A DNA stretch of 64,000 nt from M55B112 sp040903745 (GCA_040903745.1 JBBDUV010000094.1:21433-85432), one strand, 5' to 3'. Positions 15,691 to 25,624 are shown, counted from the first letter of the stretch. The notes: generated by a model not told the origin, from the sequence alone. Made by a program: numbers and translations.

Positions 15691-17565
15691 TTATCGCCCC
15701 ATAAAAACCAAAAGTACGCTTATATCGCTGGGTGAAACTCCTGAAATTCTGGATGCCTGTCCTACGGTTTCTGGCTGATGCTTTTTCAACTTTTGTCTTG
15801 CTTCTGTGGAAATGCTTTTTAATCGTTCGTAATCAAAGCCTGGATCGAGTTTAATCTTTTCCAATCTCCCGATCTTGTCTGCCATCAATTTTTCCCTGAT
15901 AATATATCCTTCATACTTGATGTCTATTTCCACCGTCTCCATAATGGCATTTTTAATGTCTTCAGAACAATCAATTTCATCAATATCGATTCCACTTATT
16001 TCAAGTAGATTTTTAAAATCTATTTGCGGCCTTCGTGCTACATTAATCACTCTGGTTTTTTCTCTCAACTCAGTCGAACCCGCCTCTAAAAGAAATCTGT
16101 TGGTTTTTTCTATATCGACACTGGTACTTTTAAGTTTCTCTGTTAACTTGTCCACTTCCACTCTCTTCTTTAACAATCCACTCATTCGATCCTCTCCCGC
16201 CAGGCCAATACCATAACTTAAAGGAGTAAGTCGAACGTCAGCGCTATCCTGCCTCAACAAAATTCTATACTCCGCCCTTGAAGTAAACATTCGATAAGGT
16301 TCATCCACCCCTTTAGAAACCAGGTCATCAATAAGTACTCCAATATATGCCTGATCTCTTCCCAATACAAATTTATCACTGCCCTCATTTTTCAAATGAG
16401 CATTAATACCTGCAATTATCCCCTGAGCGCCCGCCTCTTCATAGCCGGTAGTCCCATTAATCTGACCAGCAAAATACAAATTCTCGATGTATTTAGTTTC
16501 CAAAGTATGATTCAATTGTGTTGGTGCATAATAATCATACTCGATGGCATATCCTGGCCTGAAAATCTTTACCCTTTCCAGCCCTCGCACCTTCCTAAGT
16601 GCACTATACTGAACCTCCCATGGAAGCGATGAGGAGAATCCATTAATATAATATTCTATGGTAGACAACCCCTCTGGTTCCAGAAACAGTTGATGCGCCT
16701 CTTTATCTGAAAAAGTAATAATTTTATCTTCGATACTTGGGCAATACCTGGGCCCAATTCCATCAATTGAACCATTAAAAAGCGGACTAGTCTTAAACCC
16801 TTTCTCAAGCACTTTATGGACATCCGGATTCGTATGTGTAATAAAACAGCTCTTGTGGCGGTCATAGCTAATGTCATAACCCAAAAAACTAAATTTCCTG
16901 TTTTCAAAGTCTCCCGGTTGCTCGATCATTTTTGAGAAATCTATTGTTCTACCATCGACACGGGCCGGAGTACCGGTTTTCATTCTCCCAACTACAAAAC
17001 CAAATTCCTCCAACTGTTCACTTATACCATGCGAAGATGCCTCTCCAATCCTTCCTCCCCGCATCCTCACCTTCCCAATATGCATTAGTCCGTTATTAAA
17101 AGTACCACTTGTTAAAATAACTGATTTCGCGAGAAAAACCATTCCCATTTCAGTTTCAATACCTTTAATGGTAGATCCATCTATAACCAACTTGTTAACT
17201 TTATCCTGCCAAAAATCTAATTTTGAAATAGACTCAAGTTCCTTTCTCCATTCAAGCGTAAAGATAGAGCGGTCACATTGTGCTCGTGGACTCCACATGG
17301 CAGGACCTTTTGATCGATTAAGCATTCTAAACTGAATCATAGACCGGTCTGTGATGATCCCTGAATAGCCTCCAAGTGCATCTATTTCTCTCACAATCTG
17401 CCCCTTTGCTATACCTCCCATGGCAGGATTACAAGACATCTGAGCAAATTTTGTCATGTCCATAGTGATCAGCAGTGTCCTGCTGCCCATATTTGCAGCT
17501 GCAGCTGCAGCCTCACACCCTGCATGACCTCCGCCTACAACTATTACGTCATACTCTTTTTTCAT
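15691..17565 (-). CDS. mnmG: tRNA uridine-5-carboxymethylaminomethyl modification protein MnmG
   Basis: FAD enzyme that, with MnmE, modifies uridine 34 of several tRNAs. At 624 residues it is full length. The N-terminal FAD motif is 'DVIVVGGGHAGCEAAAAAA'; the family signatures 'CNPAMGGIAKGQIVREIDAL' and 'GYEEAGAQGIIAGINA' are present; and the C-terminal helical domain ends in 'ISGVSPSDISVLLVFM'. It overlaps the ybeY end by 17 bp. mnmG lies near oriC in many bacteria, and here its 3' end abuts two parS sites. Confidence 0.97.
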   Translation of the reverse strand: MKKEYDVIVVGGGHAGCEAAAAAANMGSRTLLITMDMTKFAQMSCNPAMGGIAKGQIVREIDALGGYSGIITDRSMIQFRMLNRSKGPAMWSPRAQCDRSIFTLEWRKELESISKLDFWQDKVNKLVIDGSTIKGIETEMGMVFLAKSVILTSGTFNNGLMHIGKVRMRGGRIGEASSHGISEQLEEFGFVVGRMKTGTPARVDGRTIDFSKMIEQPGDFENRKFSFLGYDISYDRHKSCFITHTNPDVHKVLEKGFKTSPLFNGSIDGIGPRYCPSIEDKIITFSDKEAHQLFLEPEGLSTIEYYINGFSSSLPWEVQYSALRKVRGLERVKIFRPGYAIEYDYYAPTQLNHTLETKYIENLYFAGQINGTTGYEEAGAQGIIAGINAHLKNEGSDKFVLGRDQAYIGVLIDDLVSKGVDEPYRMFTSRAEYRILLRQDSADVRLTPLSYGIGLAGEDRMSGLLKKRVEVDKLTEKLKSTSVDIEKTNRFLLEAGSTELREKTRVINVARRPQIDFKNLLEISGIDIDEIDCSEDIKNAIMETVEIDIKYEGYIIREKLMADKIGRLEKIKLDPGFDYERLKSISTEARQKLKKHQPETVGQASRISGVSPSDISVLLVFMGR

Positions 17566-17989
17566 CGATATATTCTTTCAAACGATTTAATGATGCAGTC
17601 TCCATCATCCTCATCTTCTTCATCTCCTCTCTACTATCATCGTTAAATCCCAACAAATGAAGAACACCATGTATCATTATACGGGAAAGCTCATTTATAA
17701 AGCTTTCCTTATGCTCTATACTATTCAGCTTTACCTGATCGATACTAACAAAAATATCTCCGGATACAATATCCTTATCGTTATAACTAAAAGTAATAAC
17801 GTCTGTAAAGTGGTTGTGGTTTAAAAATTGTTTGTTAATTTCAAGAAGGTAGTCGTTCGTGGTAAAAATAAAATTGAGATTACCTATAGATTTTGAGTAG
17901 TCATTTACCACTTCATCGATCCATTGACGGTACAGTTTTTTGTTTTTTAACAGAAATCCGGTTTTCTCCGAATGAAAATATACAGGCAC
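17549..17989 (-). CDS. ybeY: Endoribonuclease YbeY (rRNA maturation)
   Basis: Metal-dependent RNase involved in 16S rRNA 3' processing and ribosome quality control; 146 residues. The hallmark motif is 'MIHGVLHLLGFNDDSREEM' (about 112-130). The two His ligands are present, but the third, usually His in 'GxDH', is replaced by Asp ('GFNDD'), a pattern I recall as common in Bacteroidota versions. 'VITFSYNDKDIVSGDIFVS' is the conserved middle segment. Overlapping ends with both mnmG and the upstream ATPase gene imply one transcript. Confidence 0.9.
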   Translation of the reverse strand: MPVYFHSEKTGFLLKNKKLYRQWIDEVVNDYSKSIGNLNFIFTTNDYLLEINKQFLNHNHFTDVITFSYNDKDIVSGDIFVSIDQVKLNSIEHKESFINELSRIMIHGVLHLLGFNDDSREEMKKMRMMETASLNRLKEYIDEKRV

Positions 17990-18384
17990 TATATCCTGAA
18001 TTTTAATTCAACTACTCTTCCCTGCTCCTCAAAACACATACCATCCGAGAGTCTTTTCATAAGAAATAATCCTCGTCCGTTAATTTTTTCAATATTCTCA
18101 GGAGAGGTAGGATCGGGTACTGAAGTATAATCAAACCCTTTTCCCTGATCAATGATTCGTATTAAAAGATCTCTTTCCTTTTTCACAATATATACCTTCA
18201 CCTGCTTTTCCGGATCGGATTGATTTCCATGTACAATAGCATTGTTTGTTGCCTCCATGGTAGCAACCAAAATATTACCATATACCTCATCACTCAAATT
18301 AAGCTCAATTGACATTTCATCAATAACCTTTTCTACAACCCTTAAGTTTTCTTTGGATGAATATATTTCAATATCCTTTTTCAT
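17989..18384 (-). CDS. RsbW-like ATP-binding anti-sigma/serine kinase protein
   Basis: A stand-alone GHKL ATPase domain (131 residues) of the HATPase_c_2 type, found in anti-sigma factors such as RsbW and SpoIIAB. Visible motifs are the N-box-like 'ATMEATNNAIVHGN' (about 42-55), the G1 box 'IRIIDQGKGFDY', and the G2 box 'INGRGLFLMKRLSDG'. No STAS antagonist or sigma factor is adjacent, so its partner is unknown. Its last base is the first base of ybeY. Confidence 0.85.
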   Translation of the reverse strand: MKKDIEIYSSKENLRVVEKVIDEMSIELNLSDEVYGNILVATMEATNNAIVHGNQSDPEKQVKVYIVKKERDLLIRIIDQGKGFDYTSVPDPTSPENIEKINGRGLFLMKRLSDGMCFEEQGRVVELKFRI

Positions 18385-18466
18385 AAAACAATAGTCAGAT
18401 GCATCTCTTATACGGCAATACAGCTATAAGGTTACATTCATGACGGTGTTTCAAGCGATAAAAATA

Positions 18467-19654
18467 CTATTTACTTAACCAATCTATTGGATTAAGAATA
18501 TCCTTAGATTTCCATATTTGAAGGTGCAATATCGCCATGTCTTCATTAACATCCGAATGCACTGTCCCCAATTCCTGCTTTGCCTTCACCTTATCTCCTA
18601 CCTTCACATTTAAATCTATCAGATTTTGATAGACGCTCAAATACTCCCCGTGCATTACTATTACTGTGTAATTGGCCCCTAATATAGCAAAAATACTTGT
18701 CACCTCCCCATCATACACAGCCCTGGCTTTTGTTTCACTCGTAGTGCTAATGTCGACACCGTTATTGCTAATTTTAACACCTGACAAAACAGGATGATTA
18801 ACAATTCCAAACTTAGCGGTAATAATACCGCGCTCAACAGGCCATGGCAACCTCCCTTTATTTGAAAAAAAGTTGGAGCCCACAAGTTTTTGTTCAGGTG
18901 TAAGGGAAGATAACAAAGAACTTGATGAGCGTTTATTTGCCTCCGATTCAATGATTCGGCGAATTTCTGTTTCAAGCTCCTGTCGAATTCTCTCTTTTTG
19001 TTGAATCTCGCTGCGTATCCTTCGTTCATCCTGTGCAAGTCTTCTTATGATATCATTCCGTTCACTCCTTTCTCTTATCAGTCTTCTGCTCTCTAACTCA
19101 ATTTCCTTTAATAAATCAGATTTCTCATTTCTAATTGACAATAATTGAGCATTTCTTCTCTCGAGGGCTATTTTCATCCCTTCCAGTTCTGCAATTTTAT
19201 CTTCCCGGTACTCCTTTAAGTATTTCATGTATTTAATTCGCTGATAAAATTCGTTGATGTTCTTGCTTGCCAATAAATACATCAGTTTCTCTTCTTCTGT
19301 ATGATTAATAAATATACTATATATTATTCTTGCATAATCCTCATTACCCTGCTCAATTTTTCTCCCTAAATCACCAATTTCCTCCTCAAGCAGAAAAATT
19401 TCCTCCTCAATAAGTTCAATCTCCTCAACAATTGTTTGTATTAGTCCCTCCCGCGATTCAATCCCGCGGTTGATAAGGCCAATCCGTTTAATTGTACTTA
19501 CTTTGCTGTTTTGTGTTTTGTTGAGCAACTCTTTAGCAATTTCAAGTTCCTTAATGGCAGCTTGCTTTTGCTGCTCCAGGGCATGCTTATCCTGACTCTT
19601 ACCATTTATTGAAAAGAGAACTAAAATTAGTATGATAATAATAGGCCTCATCAC
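18467..19654 (-). CDS. EnvC-like murein hydrolase activator (degenerate LytM domain)
   Basis: Periplasmic activator of cell-wall amidases at division, by analogy with EnvC. From 1 to about 18 is a signal peptide ('IIIILILVLFSINGKSQ'), then about 200 residues of charged coiled coil, then a C-terminal M23/LytM domain (about 275-395). The LytM zinc ligands are largely lost: 'NNGVD' stands where active enzymes have HxGxD, and 'ILHLQIW' where they have HLHFEI. This fits a regulatory, non-catalytic domain. The start overlaps the DUF4292 stop by 4 bp. Confidence 0.9.
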   Translation of the reverse strand: MMRPIIIILILVLFSINGKSQDKHALEQQKQAAIKELEIAKELLNKTQNSKVSTIKRIGLINRGIESREGLIQTIVEEIELIEEEIFLLEEEIGDLGRKIEQGNEDYARIIYSIFINHTEEEKLMYLLASKNINEFYQRIKYMKYLKEYREDKIAELEGMKIALERRNAQLLSIRNEKSDLLKEIELESRRLIRERSERNDIIRRLAQDERRIRSEIQQKERIRQELETEIRRIIESEANKRSSSSLLSSLTPEQKLVGSNFFSNKGRLPWPVERGIITAKFGIVNHPVLSGVKISNNGVDISTTSETKARAVYDGEVTSIFAILGANYTVIVMHGEYLSVYQNLIDLNVKVGDKVKAKQELGTVHSDVNEDMAILHLQIWKSKDILNPIDWLSK

Positions 19655-20382
19655 AAATATACAATATCATATTTTCTTCGATTTATACTCAAATCCACAT
19701 TGATTTCCCGGTCATACTCAATCTCTCCCTCACTTCCTTCGATCATAAAATGCCCCAACAGATAATTTGAGTATATCACAATCCCATTTGTCAGAGTTTG
19801 CTTTCCCACAACATATTCTCCGGTTTTCTTCTGAAAGAACTCAAATCTTTTAAGGGAAAAATTCACTGATGAATATTCAATCTCCTTCACAACATTATTT
19901 ATTGACCGATTCACCGTAATGGAGGAATCACCACTTACATCAAACCCGTTACAAATCAATTGTTTATTAACCAGATATTCTATATCTTCAAACGAGATAG
20001 GAGCAGGAAAACCCAACTCCATCAATTTTACTATAAAAACCACGTTTTCAACCCGGTTTATATACACTGTACTATCTTTAAATACCCCTATACGTACGAT
20101 CTCAAACCCAGAATTTGTAGCACTTACAAAAAAAACGGAATCTGGAATATAATAAATTGATAATTTTGCATTGTACTGTTCTTCTTTCAGTATAACTTTA
20201 GCATTTATCTTACTCATATACAATGCTTTAAATGACTTAATTGAATCACAATACGATTCTGTTTCTACATTTTCTATTTTAATTTCATCGTTCATCCGAC
20301 TCATTTTCCGTTGAGGAGAACAAGAAATGATAAGTAATAAAACCATTATGATTCCCACAAATTTACTCCTCATACACTTCAC
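19651..20382 (-). CDS. DUF4292 lipoprotein
   Basis: Bacteroidota lipoprotein (243 residues) of unknown role. A basic N-terminus, a hydrophobic run and 'LLIISC' form a lipobox at about residue 21, so it should be anchored in the outer membrane. The remainder is beta-rich ('NAKVILKEEQYNAKLSIYYI', 'DVSGDSSITVNR'), resembling outer-membrane lipoprotein carrier folds of the LolA/LolB sort, though this is only an impression. Met4 (20373) may be the real start. It sits between the TPR and EnvC-like genes with overlaps on both sides. Confidence 0.8.
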   Translation of the reverse strand: MKCMRSKFVGIIMVLLLIISCSPQRKMSRMNDEIKIENVETESYCDSIKSFKALYMSKINAKVILKEEQYNAKLSIYYIPDSVFFVSATNSGFEIVRIGVFKDSTVYINRVENVVFIVKLMELGFPAPISFEDIEYLVNKQLICNGFDVSGDSSITVNRSINNVVKEIEYSSVNFSLKRFEFFQKKTGEYVVGKQTLTNGIVIYSNYLLGHFMIEGSEGEIEYDREINVDLSINRRKYDIVYL

Positions 20383-22057
20383 TCAGCTTCTCAAGCTTAC
20401 GTATTAAATTGTTCTTATCTCCACCTAGTATAATCGCTTTTTGGTAATATTTCCTCGCAAGCTCAGTACTACCCATCTTCCAATGAATATCACCGGCGTG
20501 TTCATTAATAACCGGGCTATTCTGACCGCCATGCTCTAAAGCTTTCATAATATATCTCTCAGCCTCCTCATAATCTCCTGATTTATATAACACCCAGGCA
20601 TAAGTGTCAAGAAAAGTTCCGTTTTCAGGATTATTCATAATTGCTATTCTGCTGTATTCTTCAGCCTCAGCCAGGCACTCCCCTCTAATCGACAGATAAT
20701 AACTGAAATTATTCAATACCAAATAATTTACAGGTTCATTCCTGATTATACTTCTAAAAATACTATCAGATTTATCATGCTGTTCAAGCTGATAATAACT
20801 CTCAGCTACCATCATTCTCATTTGCGAAGCCATATCCCGGTCATTTGCTTTTAAAATTCGCTCGTTAGAAAATGTGTTGATCAATTTTTCATATTCACCT
20901 AATTCCCATTCGGCGATCCCCTTAAAATAATAAAGTTCTATACTGTCAGGAAATATTTTACAGCCTTTATCTCCAATAACCAACATCTCTTCATATTCTT
21001 CTGTCGTATTCGCCAGTAGAATTCCTTGTCTCCATAATTCATATCTTTTTTCATTACTTTTTAACAAAGGTTTTATTGCAAAGAGTGCTTCATTGTAATC
21101 TCTGCGATTAATAAAGAAATCTGTTGCAATCAAATGAATTTCATCCTTGCCTTTATACTTTCTTATCATAGTTTGAATAAGTTCCCGCATAGCAACCTCC
21201 TGTTCTCTGATCAAATTCTCATCTGAAAAATAGAAACTCAGAATTGCAATTTTTCTTTCATAATCAATCTCATCACTTTCAAACGATTTGTTGAGATATG
21301 AAAAACTCCTGCTCAACTCTCCCTTCTCCCGGTAATAGTCTGTAAGGTTTGTCAATGCATAGATATTCATACTATCCAGCTCCAAAACACCTTCATAATA
21401 ATCAGCAGCAAGATCCTTGTCATTGCTTTTTAAAGCGAGTTCAGCAGCAACAACGCGTATTTCCAAAGATTCAGGAACAAATTCAATGATCTTTTCCAGC
21501 TCATCCAAAGCCTTTTTAAATTCTCCCCTGTCTTCATAAATATTAACCTTCAACAAGGTAATTTTGTCAGATAATCCCCACCTTTTTTCCATTTTTTCCA
21601 AAACCTTAAGCGCCTTGCGGGATCTCTCAGCAAGAAAATATACATTGGCAAGCCTATACCATTGATCCTTGCATTCAAAGCACCTTTTAATCCGCTCTTT
21701 TAAAACCTTCTTAGCCTTCCTAAACTCCTCCTGAACCAATAAACCATCAATATAGGCGTCTAAATACCATTTTATATCCGGATCAAGCTCATGTGCCCTT
21801 TTCAGATGATTTACGGCCTTTTCATAATTACCTGTAACCGCATAAAGTGTTCCTATTTCGTAATGAGCAACTGCAACTGAGTCGTTCTCTTCAAGCACCA
21901 AATTATACAATTCCATCGCTCCAGACAGATTACCCAAATTTTTTTGTTTCACTGCCTCTATCAAAGCATATTGATAATCAGAATTACCCTGTTGGGAATA
22001 GAGCGTTAAACCCAATAATAGAATAGTTGCAACTGTCAATTTTGTTTGTAATCTCAT
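20363..22057 (-). CDS. Secreted tetratricopeptide-repeat protein
   Basis: From ATG 22057 the product has 564 residues: a signal peptide ('LTVATILLLGLTLYSQ'), then at least ten TPR-like units, for example 'AVAHYEIGTLYAVTGNYEKA' near the N-terminus and 'GTFLDTYAWVLYKSGDYEEA' near the C-terminus. TPR arrays act as protein-binding scaffolds, here in the periplasm or at the outer membrane. The open frame reaches 22156, but this would run inside dut. It precedes the DUF4292 gene with an overlap and likely works with it. Confidence 0.85.
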   Translation of the reverse strand: MRLQTKLTVATILLLGLTLYSQQGNSDYQYALIEAVKQKNLGNLSGAMELYNLVLEENDSVAVAHYEIGTLYAVTGNYEKAVNHLKRAHELDPDIKWYLDAYIDGLLVQEEFRKAKKVLKERIKRCFECKDQWYRLANVYFLAERSRKALKVLEKMEKRWGLSDKITLLKVNIYEDRGEFKKALDELEKIIEFVPESLEIRVVAAELALKSNDKDLAADYYEGVLELDSMNIYALTNLTDYYREKGELSRSFSYLNKSFESDEIDYERKIAILSFYFSDENLIREQEVAMRELIQTMIRKYKGKDEIHLIATDFFINRRDYNEALFAIKPLLKSNEKRYELWRQGILLANTTEEYEEMLVIGDKGCKIFPDSIELYYFKGIAEWELGEYEKLINTFSNERILKANDRDMASQMRMMVAESYYQLEQHDKSDSIFRSIIRNEPVNYLVLNNFSYYLSIRGECLAEAEEYSRIAIMNNPENGTFLDTYAWVLYKSGDYEEAERYIMKALEHGGQNSPVINEHAGDIHWKMGSTELARKYYQKAIILGGDKNNLIRKLEKLSEVYEE

Positions 22058-22106
22058 GTTTATCCTCCCAGGCATATCTCCAACAATAGTTCTAAACCGC
22101 ATTATA

Positions 22107-22541
22107 CTACTTTCTTCCTGTGTGTCCGAATCCTCCGGATCCTCGCTCTGTCGCAAATAGCTCTGTTACCTCTAACCATGAAATTGATTCATGCTTATTT
22201 ACAACTATCTGACAGATCCTCTCTCCTGGTTCAATTATGAAATCATCGTTAGATAGATTTATAACAATTACACCAATCTCACCCCTGTAATCAGCGTCAA
22301 TGGTTCCGGGAGTGTTTAAAACTGTTATTCCGTGTTTAAGAGCAAGTCCGCTTCTTGGCCTAATTTGCGCTTCGAACCCTTCGGGTAATTCAATAAATAA
22401 ACCGGTAGGAATCAATTTGCGCTCCATCGGTTTAAGAACTATTTTTTTGGTGATTCCGGCCCTTACATCCATCCCAGCCGAATAGGATGTAGAATAAGAT
22501 GGAAGCGGATTGCCCGATTTATTTACAATTTTTATCGTCAT
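22107..22541 (-). CDS. dut: dUTP diphosphatase
   Basis: Hydrolyses dUTP to dUMP, keeping uracil out of DNA and feeding dTMP synthesis. At 144 residues it has all five trimeric dUTPase motifs: 'AGMDVRAG', 'RPRSGLALKHGI', 'GTIDADYRGEIGVI', 'ERICQIVV', and the C-terminal 'RGSGGFGHTG'. It lies 1 bp after the flippase gene and 49 bp before the TPR gene. Confidence 0.97.
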   Translation of the reverse strand: MTIKIVNKSGNPLPSYSTSYSAGMDVRAGITKKIVLKPMERKLIPTGLFIELPEGFEAQIRPRSGLALKHGITVLNTPGTIDADYRGEIGVIVINLSNDDFIIEPGERICQIVVNKHESISWLEVTELFATERGSGGFGHTGRK

Positions 22542-22542
22542 T

Positions 22543-24033
22543 TTAAACTTTTTTGATTTTCAAATCCTTATATTTTATGAACCTCTTTCTCTCTCCAATA
22601 TAGAACATTACCAGGGATGCTAGTATTAATAACGGCTTAACCACCCTACATATTGAAACGCTATGCCCCGATAATAAAACATCCATATAATAGAAACCAA
22701 CAATAATAGCAATATAAAACAGAATACGCTTAAAATCATAAGGAATTTTATAATGCTTTTTTGAAAGTAAAAATGATAAAACTACCATTATGGTATAACA
22801 AATTAAGTGTCCCCAGGCAGAGGCGACATATCCGTATTTTGGTATAAAAAGGACATTTATAGTTATTGTGATGAGTGCTCCGACGGCAACCAGCATGGCT
22901 CCAATCATCGTTTTATTGGTAAGTTTATACCAAATTGAAAGATTAAAAAAAACACCCATAATCAGATTTGCCATGAGGATGACAGGAACGATACCGACTC
23001 CTCCCCTAAAATCAATACCAATAAATAGTTTGAAAAAGTCTATATACAACATAACCCCCAGGAATATAAGCAGTCCCGGAAGAATAAAAAACATCAGAAC
23101 ATCGCCATACAATATCTTTGCATCTTTTTGTTGCGATTTTGAAAAGAAAAATGGTTCGGCAGCATATTTAAACATCTGAACATATAAAGTCATAAGTACA
23201 GCAATTTTATAATTGGCTCCATATATTCCCAACTGTGCCATCGGATTTTGCCCTTCTTCGATCAGATGTTTTAACAGAATCCTGTCAAGGGCTTCATTAA
23301 TAGTTCCAGCAAGTCCAGCAATTAATAGAGGGTAGGCATATATAAGAATTTTTTTTAATAATTTCATATCAAAATAGCCTTTTGCCGCTGCCCATATTTC
23401 ACTGGAGAGCAAAACTATCTTAAGAATTGAGGCCGTAAGATTTGAGATCAACACATACCCAACCCCTAAGTCGGGATTATATACCTTCATAACAAATTCT
23501 GAATCAGTATTCCTTGCACAATAGAAAAGAAAAAACCAATTCAAACCAATATTCAGAACTACTTCAGCAATCCTGATAAGGGCATATTTTAAAGGCTTAT
23601 TCTGAAGTCGTATTCTCGCAAAAGGAATGGCCGTAAATGCATCAATGGCCACAATACATGCCAGCCATTTTATATACTGTGGTTCGGATCCATACCCCAA
23701 TATTCCCGCAACAGGATGTATAAATGAAAACAGGACCAATATAAAAATTGATGATGTGGCAAAAACTGATAGGAGTGTGCTTGTATAGACAGCGTTTCGA
23801 TTCTCCTGTTTATCATTGGTAGCAAACCTGAAAAAACCTGTCTCCATTCCATAGGTAAGGATGACCAGTAAAAAGACAACATACGCATATAACTCGGTAA
23901 CAATACCATACTCTTCAGTTGCAAAAATCCTGGTATAAAAAGGTGTTAACAACAGGTAATTTAGCAATCGGGGGAGAACGATTCCCATTCCATAGACAGC
24001 TGTCTGACCGAAGAGTTGCTTTATTGGATTCAC
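22543..24033 (-). CDS. Polysaccharide biosynthesis flippase (MOP/Wzx type)
   Basis: Integral membrane protein of 496 residues with about 14 hydrophobic segments, starting 'GQTAVYGMGIVLPRLLNYLL', the usual N-terminus of oligosaccharide flippases. Such proteins move lipid-linked sugars across the inner membrane. No glycosyltransferase is adjacent, so the substrate is unknown. It overlaps the epimerase gene by 4 bp and ends next to dut. Confidence 0.88.
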   Translation of the reverse strand: MNPIKQLFGQTAVYGMGIVLPRLLNYLLLTPFYTRIFATEEYGIVTELYAYVVFLLVILTYGMETGFFRFATNDKQENRNAVYTSTLLSVFATSSIFILVLFSFIHPVAGILGYGSEPQYIKWLACIVAIDAFTAIPFARIRLQNKPLKYALIRIAEVVLNIGLNWFFLFYCARNTDSEFVMKVYNPDLGVGYVLISNLTASILKIVLLSSEIWAAAKGYFDMKLLKKILIYAYPLLIAGLAGTINEALDRILLKHLIEEGQNPMAQLGIYGANYKIAVLMTLYVQMFKYAAEPFFFSKSQQKDAKILYGDVLMFFILPGLLIFLGVMLYIDFFKLFIGIDFRGGVGIVPVILMANLIMGVFFNLSIWYKLTNKTMIGAMLVAVGALITITINVLFIPKYGYVASAWGHLICYTIMVVLSFLLSKKHYKIPYDFKRILFYIAIIVGFYYMDVLLSGHSVSICRVVKPLLILASLVMFYIGERKRFIKYKDLKIKKV

Positions 24034-24881
24034 CGCTTGCTTACCAGGTTTTCGATTGCCTTATCAATGGTACCAAAAGTAAATACAAATCCAGCATCAA
24101 GCAGATTTTGGGGATAAACAGATTGTCCCTTTGTAACCAATACGGCACCCTCTCCCATGATTAGCTTCAACACAAATCGAGGAACTCTGAATATAGACGG
24201 TCTGTTAAGAATTTTACCCAACGCTTTTGTAAATTCCCTGTTGGTAACAGGAAATGGAGCAGTAAAGTTGTAAACCCCCTTATTGTTATAGATCATCAGG
24301 TATTCAAGGGCCCTGGTAACATCGTCTATATGAATAAAAGAATAGACCTGTTTTCCGGAAGCAAGAACTCCTCCCAGCCCCATTCTGAAAAGCCTCAACA
24401 GACGAGGCATTGCTCCCCCATCTTTACCCAACACCAATCCCAGACGAATGATTATCAGTTTCACATTCTTATCAACGGCATTTGCACTCTTCTCCCACTC
24501 TTTTACAACTTCTGCCAAAAAATCATCATTACAGGAATAGTCTGATTCAGTATGCTTTTTATCATATTCATACAATGCAATACCGGAATTGTTTATAAAT
24601 AAATCGGGCTTTTTAGTCAGAGAATTAATCGCCTTCACCAGGTTATTCGTAACCTTTATCCGGCTATCATAAATATGCTTTTTGTTCTTTTTGGTCCATC
24701 GGCTCGAAACAGAAAAACCAGCACTGTTAATGACCACATCTGCCCCTGCTATTTTTTCTGCAAGTGACCTATAATCGCCGTACAATTCATCTCTGTTTAC
24801 CAGTATGAAGGTGTGATCCGAAAATGTTTTCTTTATGTTTGATCCAATAAAACCTCTATGTCCTGACAGTGCAATGATCAT
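24030..24881 (-). CDS. TIGR01777-type NAD-dependent epimerase/dehydratase
   Basis: Short-chain dehydrogenase-like protein of 283 residues. The nucleotide motif is 'IIALSGHRGFIGSNIKK' (the family's GxxGxxG), followed by 'DVVINSAGFSV' and 'VKLIIIRLGLVLGKDGGAMP', the latter typical of the TIGR01777 (YfcH/SulA-like) group; a C-terminal DUF1731-like segment is present. The substrate is not known. It leads the flippase-dut-TPR series. Confidence 0.85.
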   Translation of the reverse strand: MIIALSGHRGFIGSNIKKTFSDHTFILVNRDELYGDYRSLAEKIAGADVVINSAGFSVSSRWTKKNKKHIYDSRIKVTNNLVKAINSLTKKPDLFINNSGIALYEYDKKHTESDYSCNDDFLAEVVKEWEKSANAVDKNVKLIIIRLGLVLGKDGGAMPRLLRLFRMGLGGVLASGKQVYSFIHIDDVTRALEYLMIYNNKGVYNFTAPFPVTNREFTKALGKILNRPSIFRVPRFVLKLIMGEGAVLVTKGQSVYPQNLLDAGFVFTFGTIDKAIENLVSKR

Positions 24882-24958
24882 ATTTTATTAAATTAGCATG
24901 AAAACATTTTGAACGTATGGTGTGCTACGCAGGTACCAACCATCAAAATTAAGTAAAA

Positions 24959-25624
24959 ATGAGAAGTATACTCTTAATACTGGTTTTTATTCTGGTAGTT
25001 CTTGCTGCCTGGTCACAAAAAACCGATGATATCCAAAATCAGTCCATTGTTATCGCTACTACTTTAGGGGATATTGAGATCGCACTTTATGATGATACCC
25101 CTTTACACAAGAAAAACATGATCAAATTGATCAGGGAAGGCTTTTATGATGACCAACTTTTTCACCGGGTAATAAAAAACTTCATGATCCAGGGGGGGGA
25201 TCCTCATTCTGCCGGATCACCCAAAGGACAGCGTCTTGGTACCGGCGGACCAGGATACCGGATTCCTGCTGAATTTCGAGATCACTATTTTCATAAGAAG
25301 GGTGCGCTTGCTGCTGCCCGACAGGGAGATTCAGTAAATCCTGACAAGGAATCTTCCGGTTCACAATTTTATCTGGTCCATGGACAGGTATTCAATAAAG
25401 ATCAACTCATGATGCTACAATCCTCGGGAAAACAATCACCATTCACCCCCGAACAGATTGAGGCTTATACTACCCTCGGGGGTGCGCCCCATTTGGATGG
25501 CTCTTATACAGTGTTTGGAGAGGTTACCAGGGGTTTGGATGTAATAGACTCTATTGCCGCTGTAAAAACCGATAATTACGACAGACCTGTTAAAGATGTT
25601 GTTTATACCATTCGGTTAAAGTAG
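24959..25624 (+). CDS. Secreted cyclophilin-type peptidyl-prolyl isomerase
   Basis: Speeds cis-trans isomerisation of proline bonds, here probably in the periplasm. It has 221 residues with a signal peptide ('ILLILVFILVVLAAWSQ'). The cyclophilin core includes 'LFHRVIKNFMIQGGDPHS' (catalytic Arg and FMxQGGD) and 'SSGSQFYLVHG'. An insertion between the latter and 'LDGSYTVFGEVTRGLDV' ('GKQSPFTPEQIEAYTTLGG') is typical of Bacteroidota forms. It lies 43 bp before pheS. Confidence 0.93.
   Translation: MRSILLILVFILVVLAAWSQKTDDIQNQSIVIATTLGDIEIALYDDTPLHKKNMIKLIREGFYDDQLFHRVIKNFMIQGGDPHSAGSPKGQRLGTGGPGYRIPAEFRDHYFHKKGALAAARQGDSVNPDKESSGSQFYLVHGQVFNKDQLMMLQSSGKQSPFTPEQIEAYTTLGGAPHLDGSYTVFGEVTRGLDVIDSIAAVKTDNYDRPVKDVVYTIRLK

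Noticed and set aside
15600..17600. oriC with DnaA boxes near the parS pair
   Set aside because: No cluster of TTATCCACA-type boxes was found; only origin proximity, not the origin itself, is suggested.
18467..19654. Active M23 endopeptidase
   Set aside because: The zinc ligands of the LytM fold are replaced, so an amidase-activator role is more likely.
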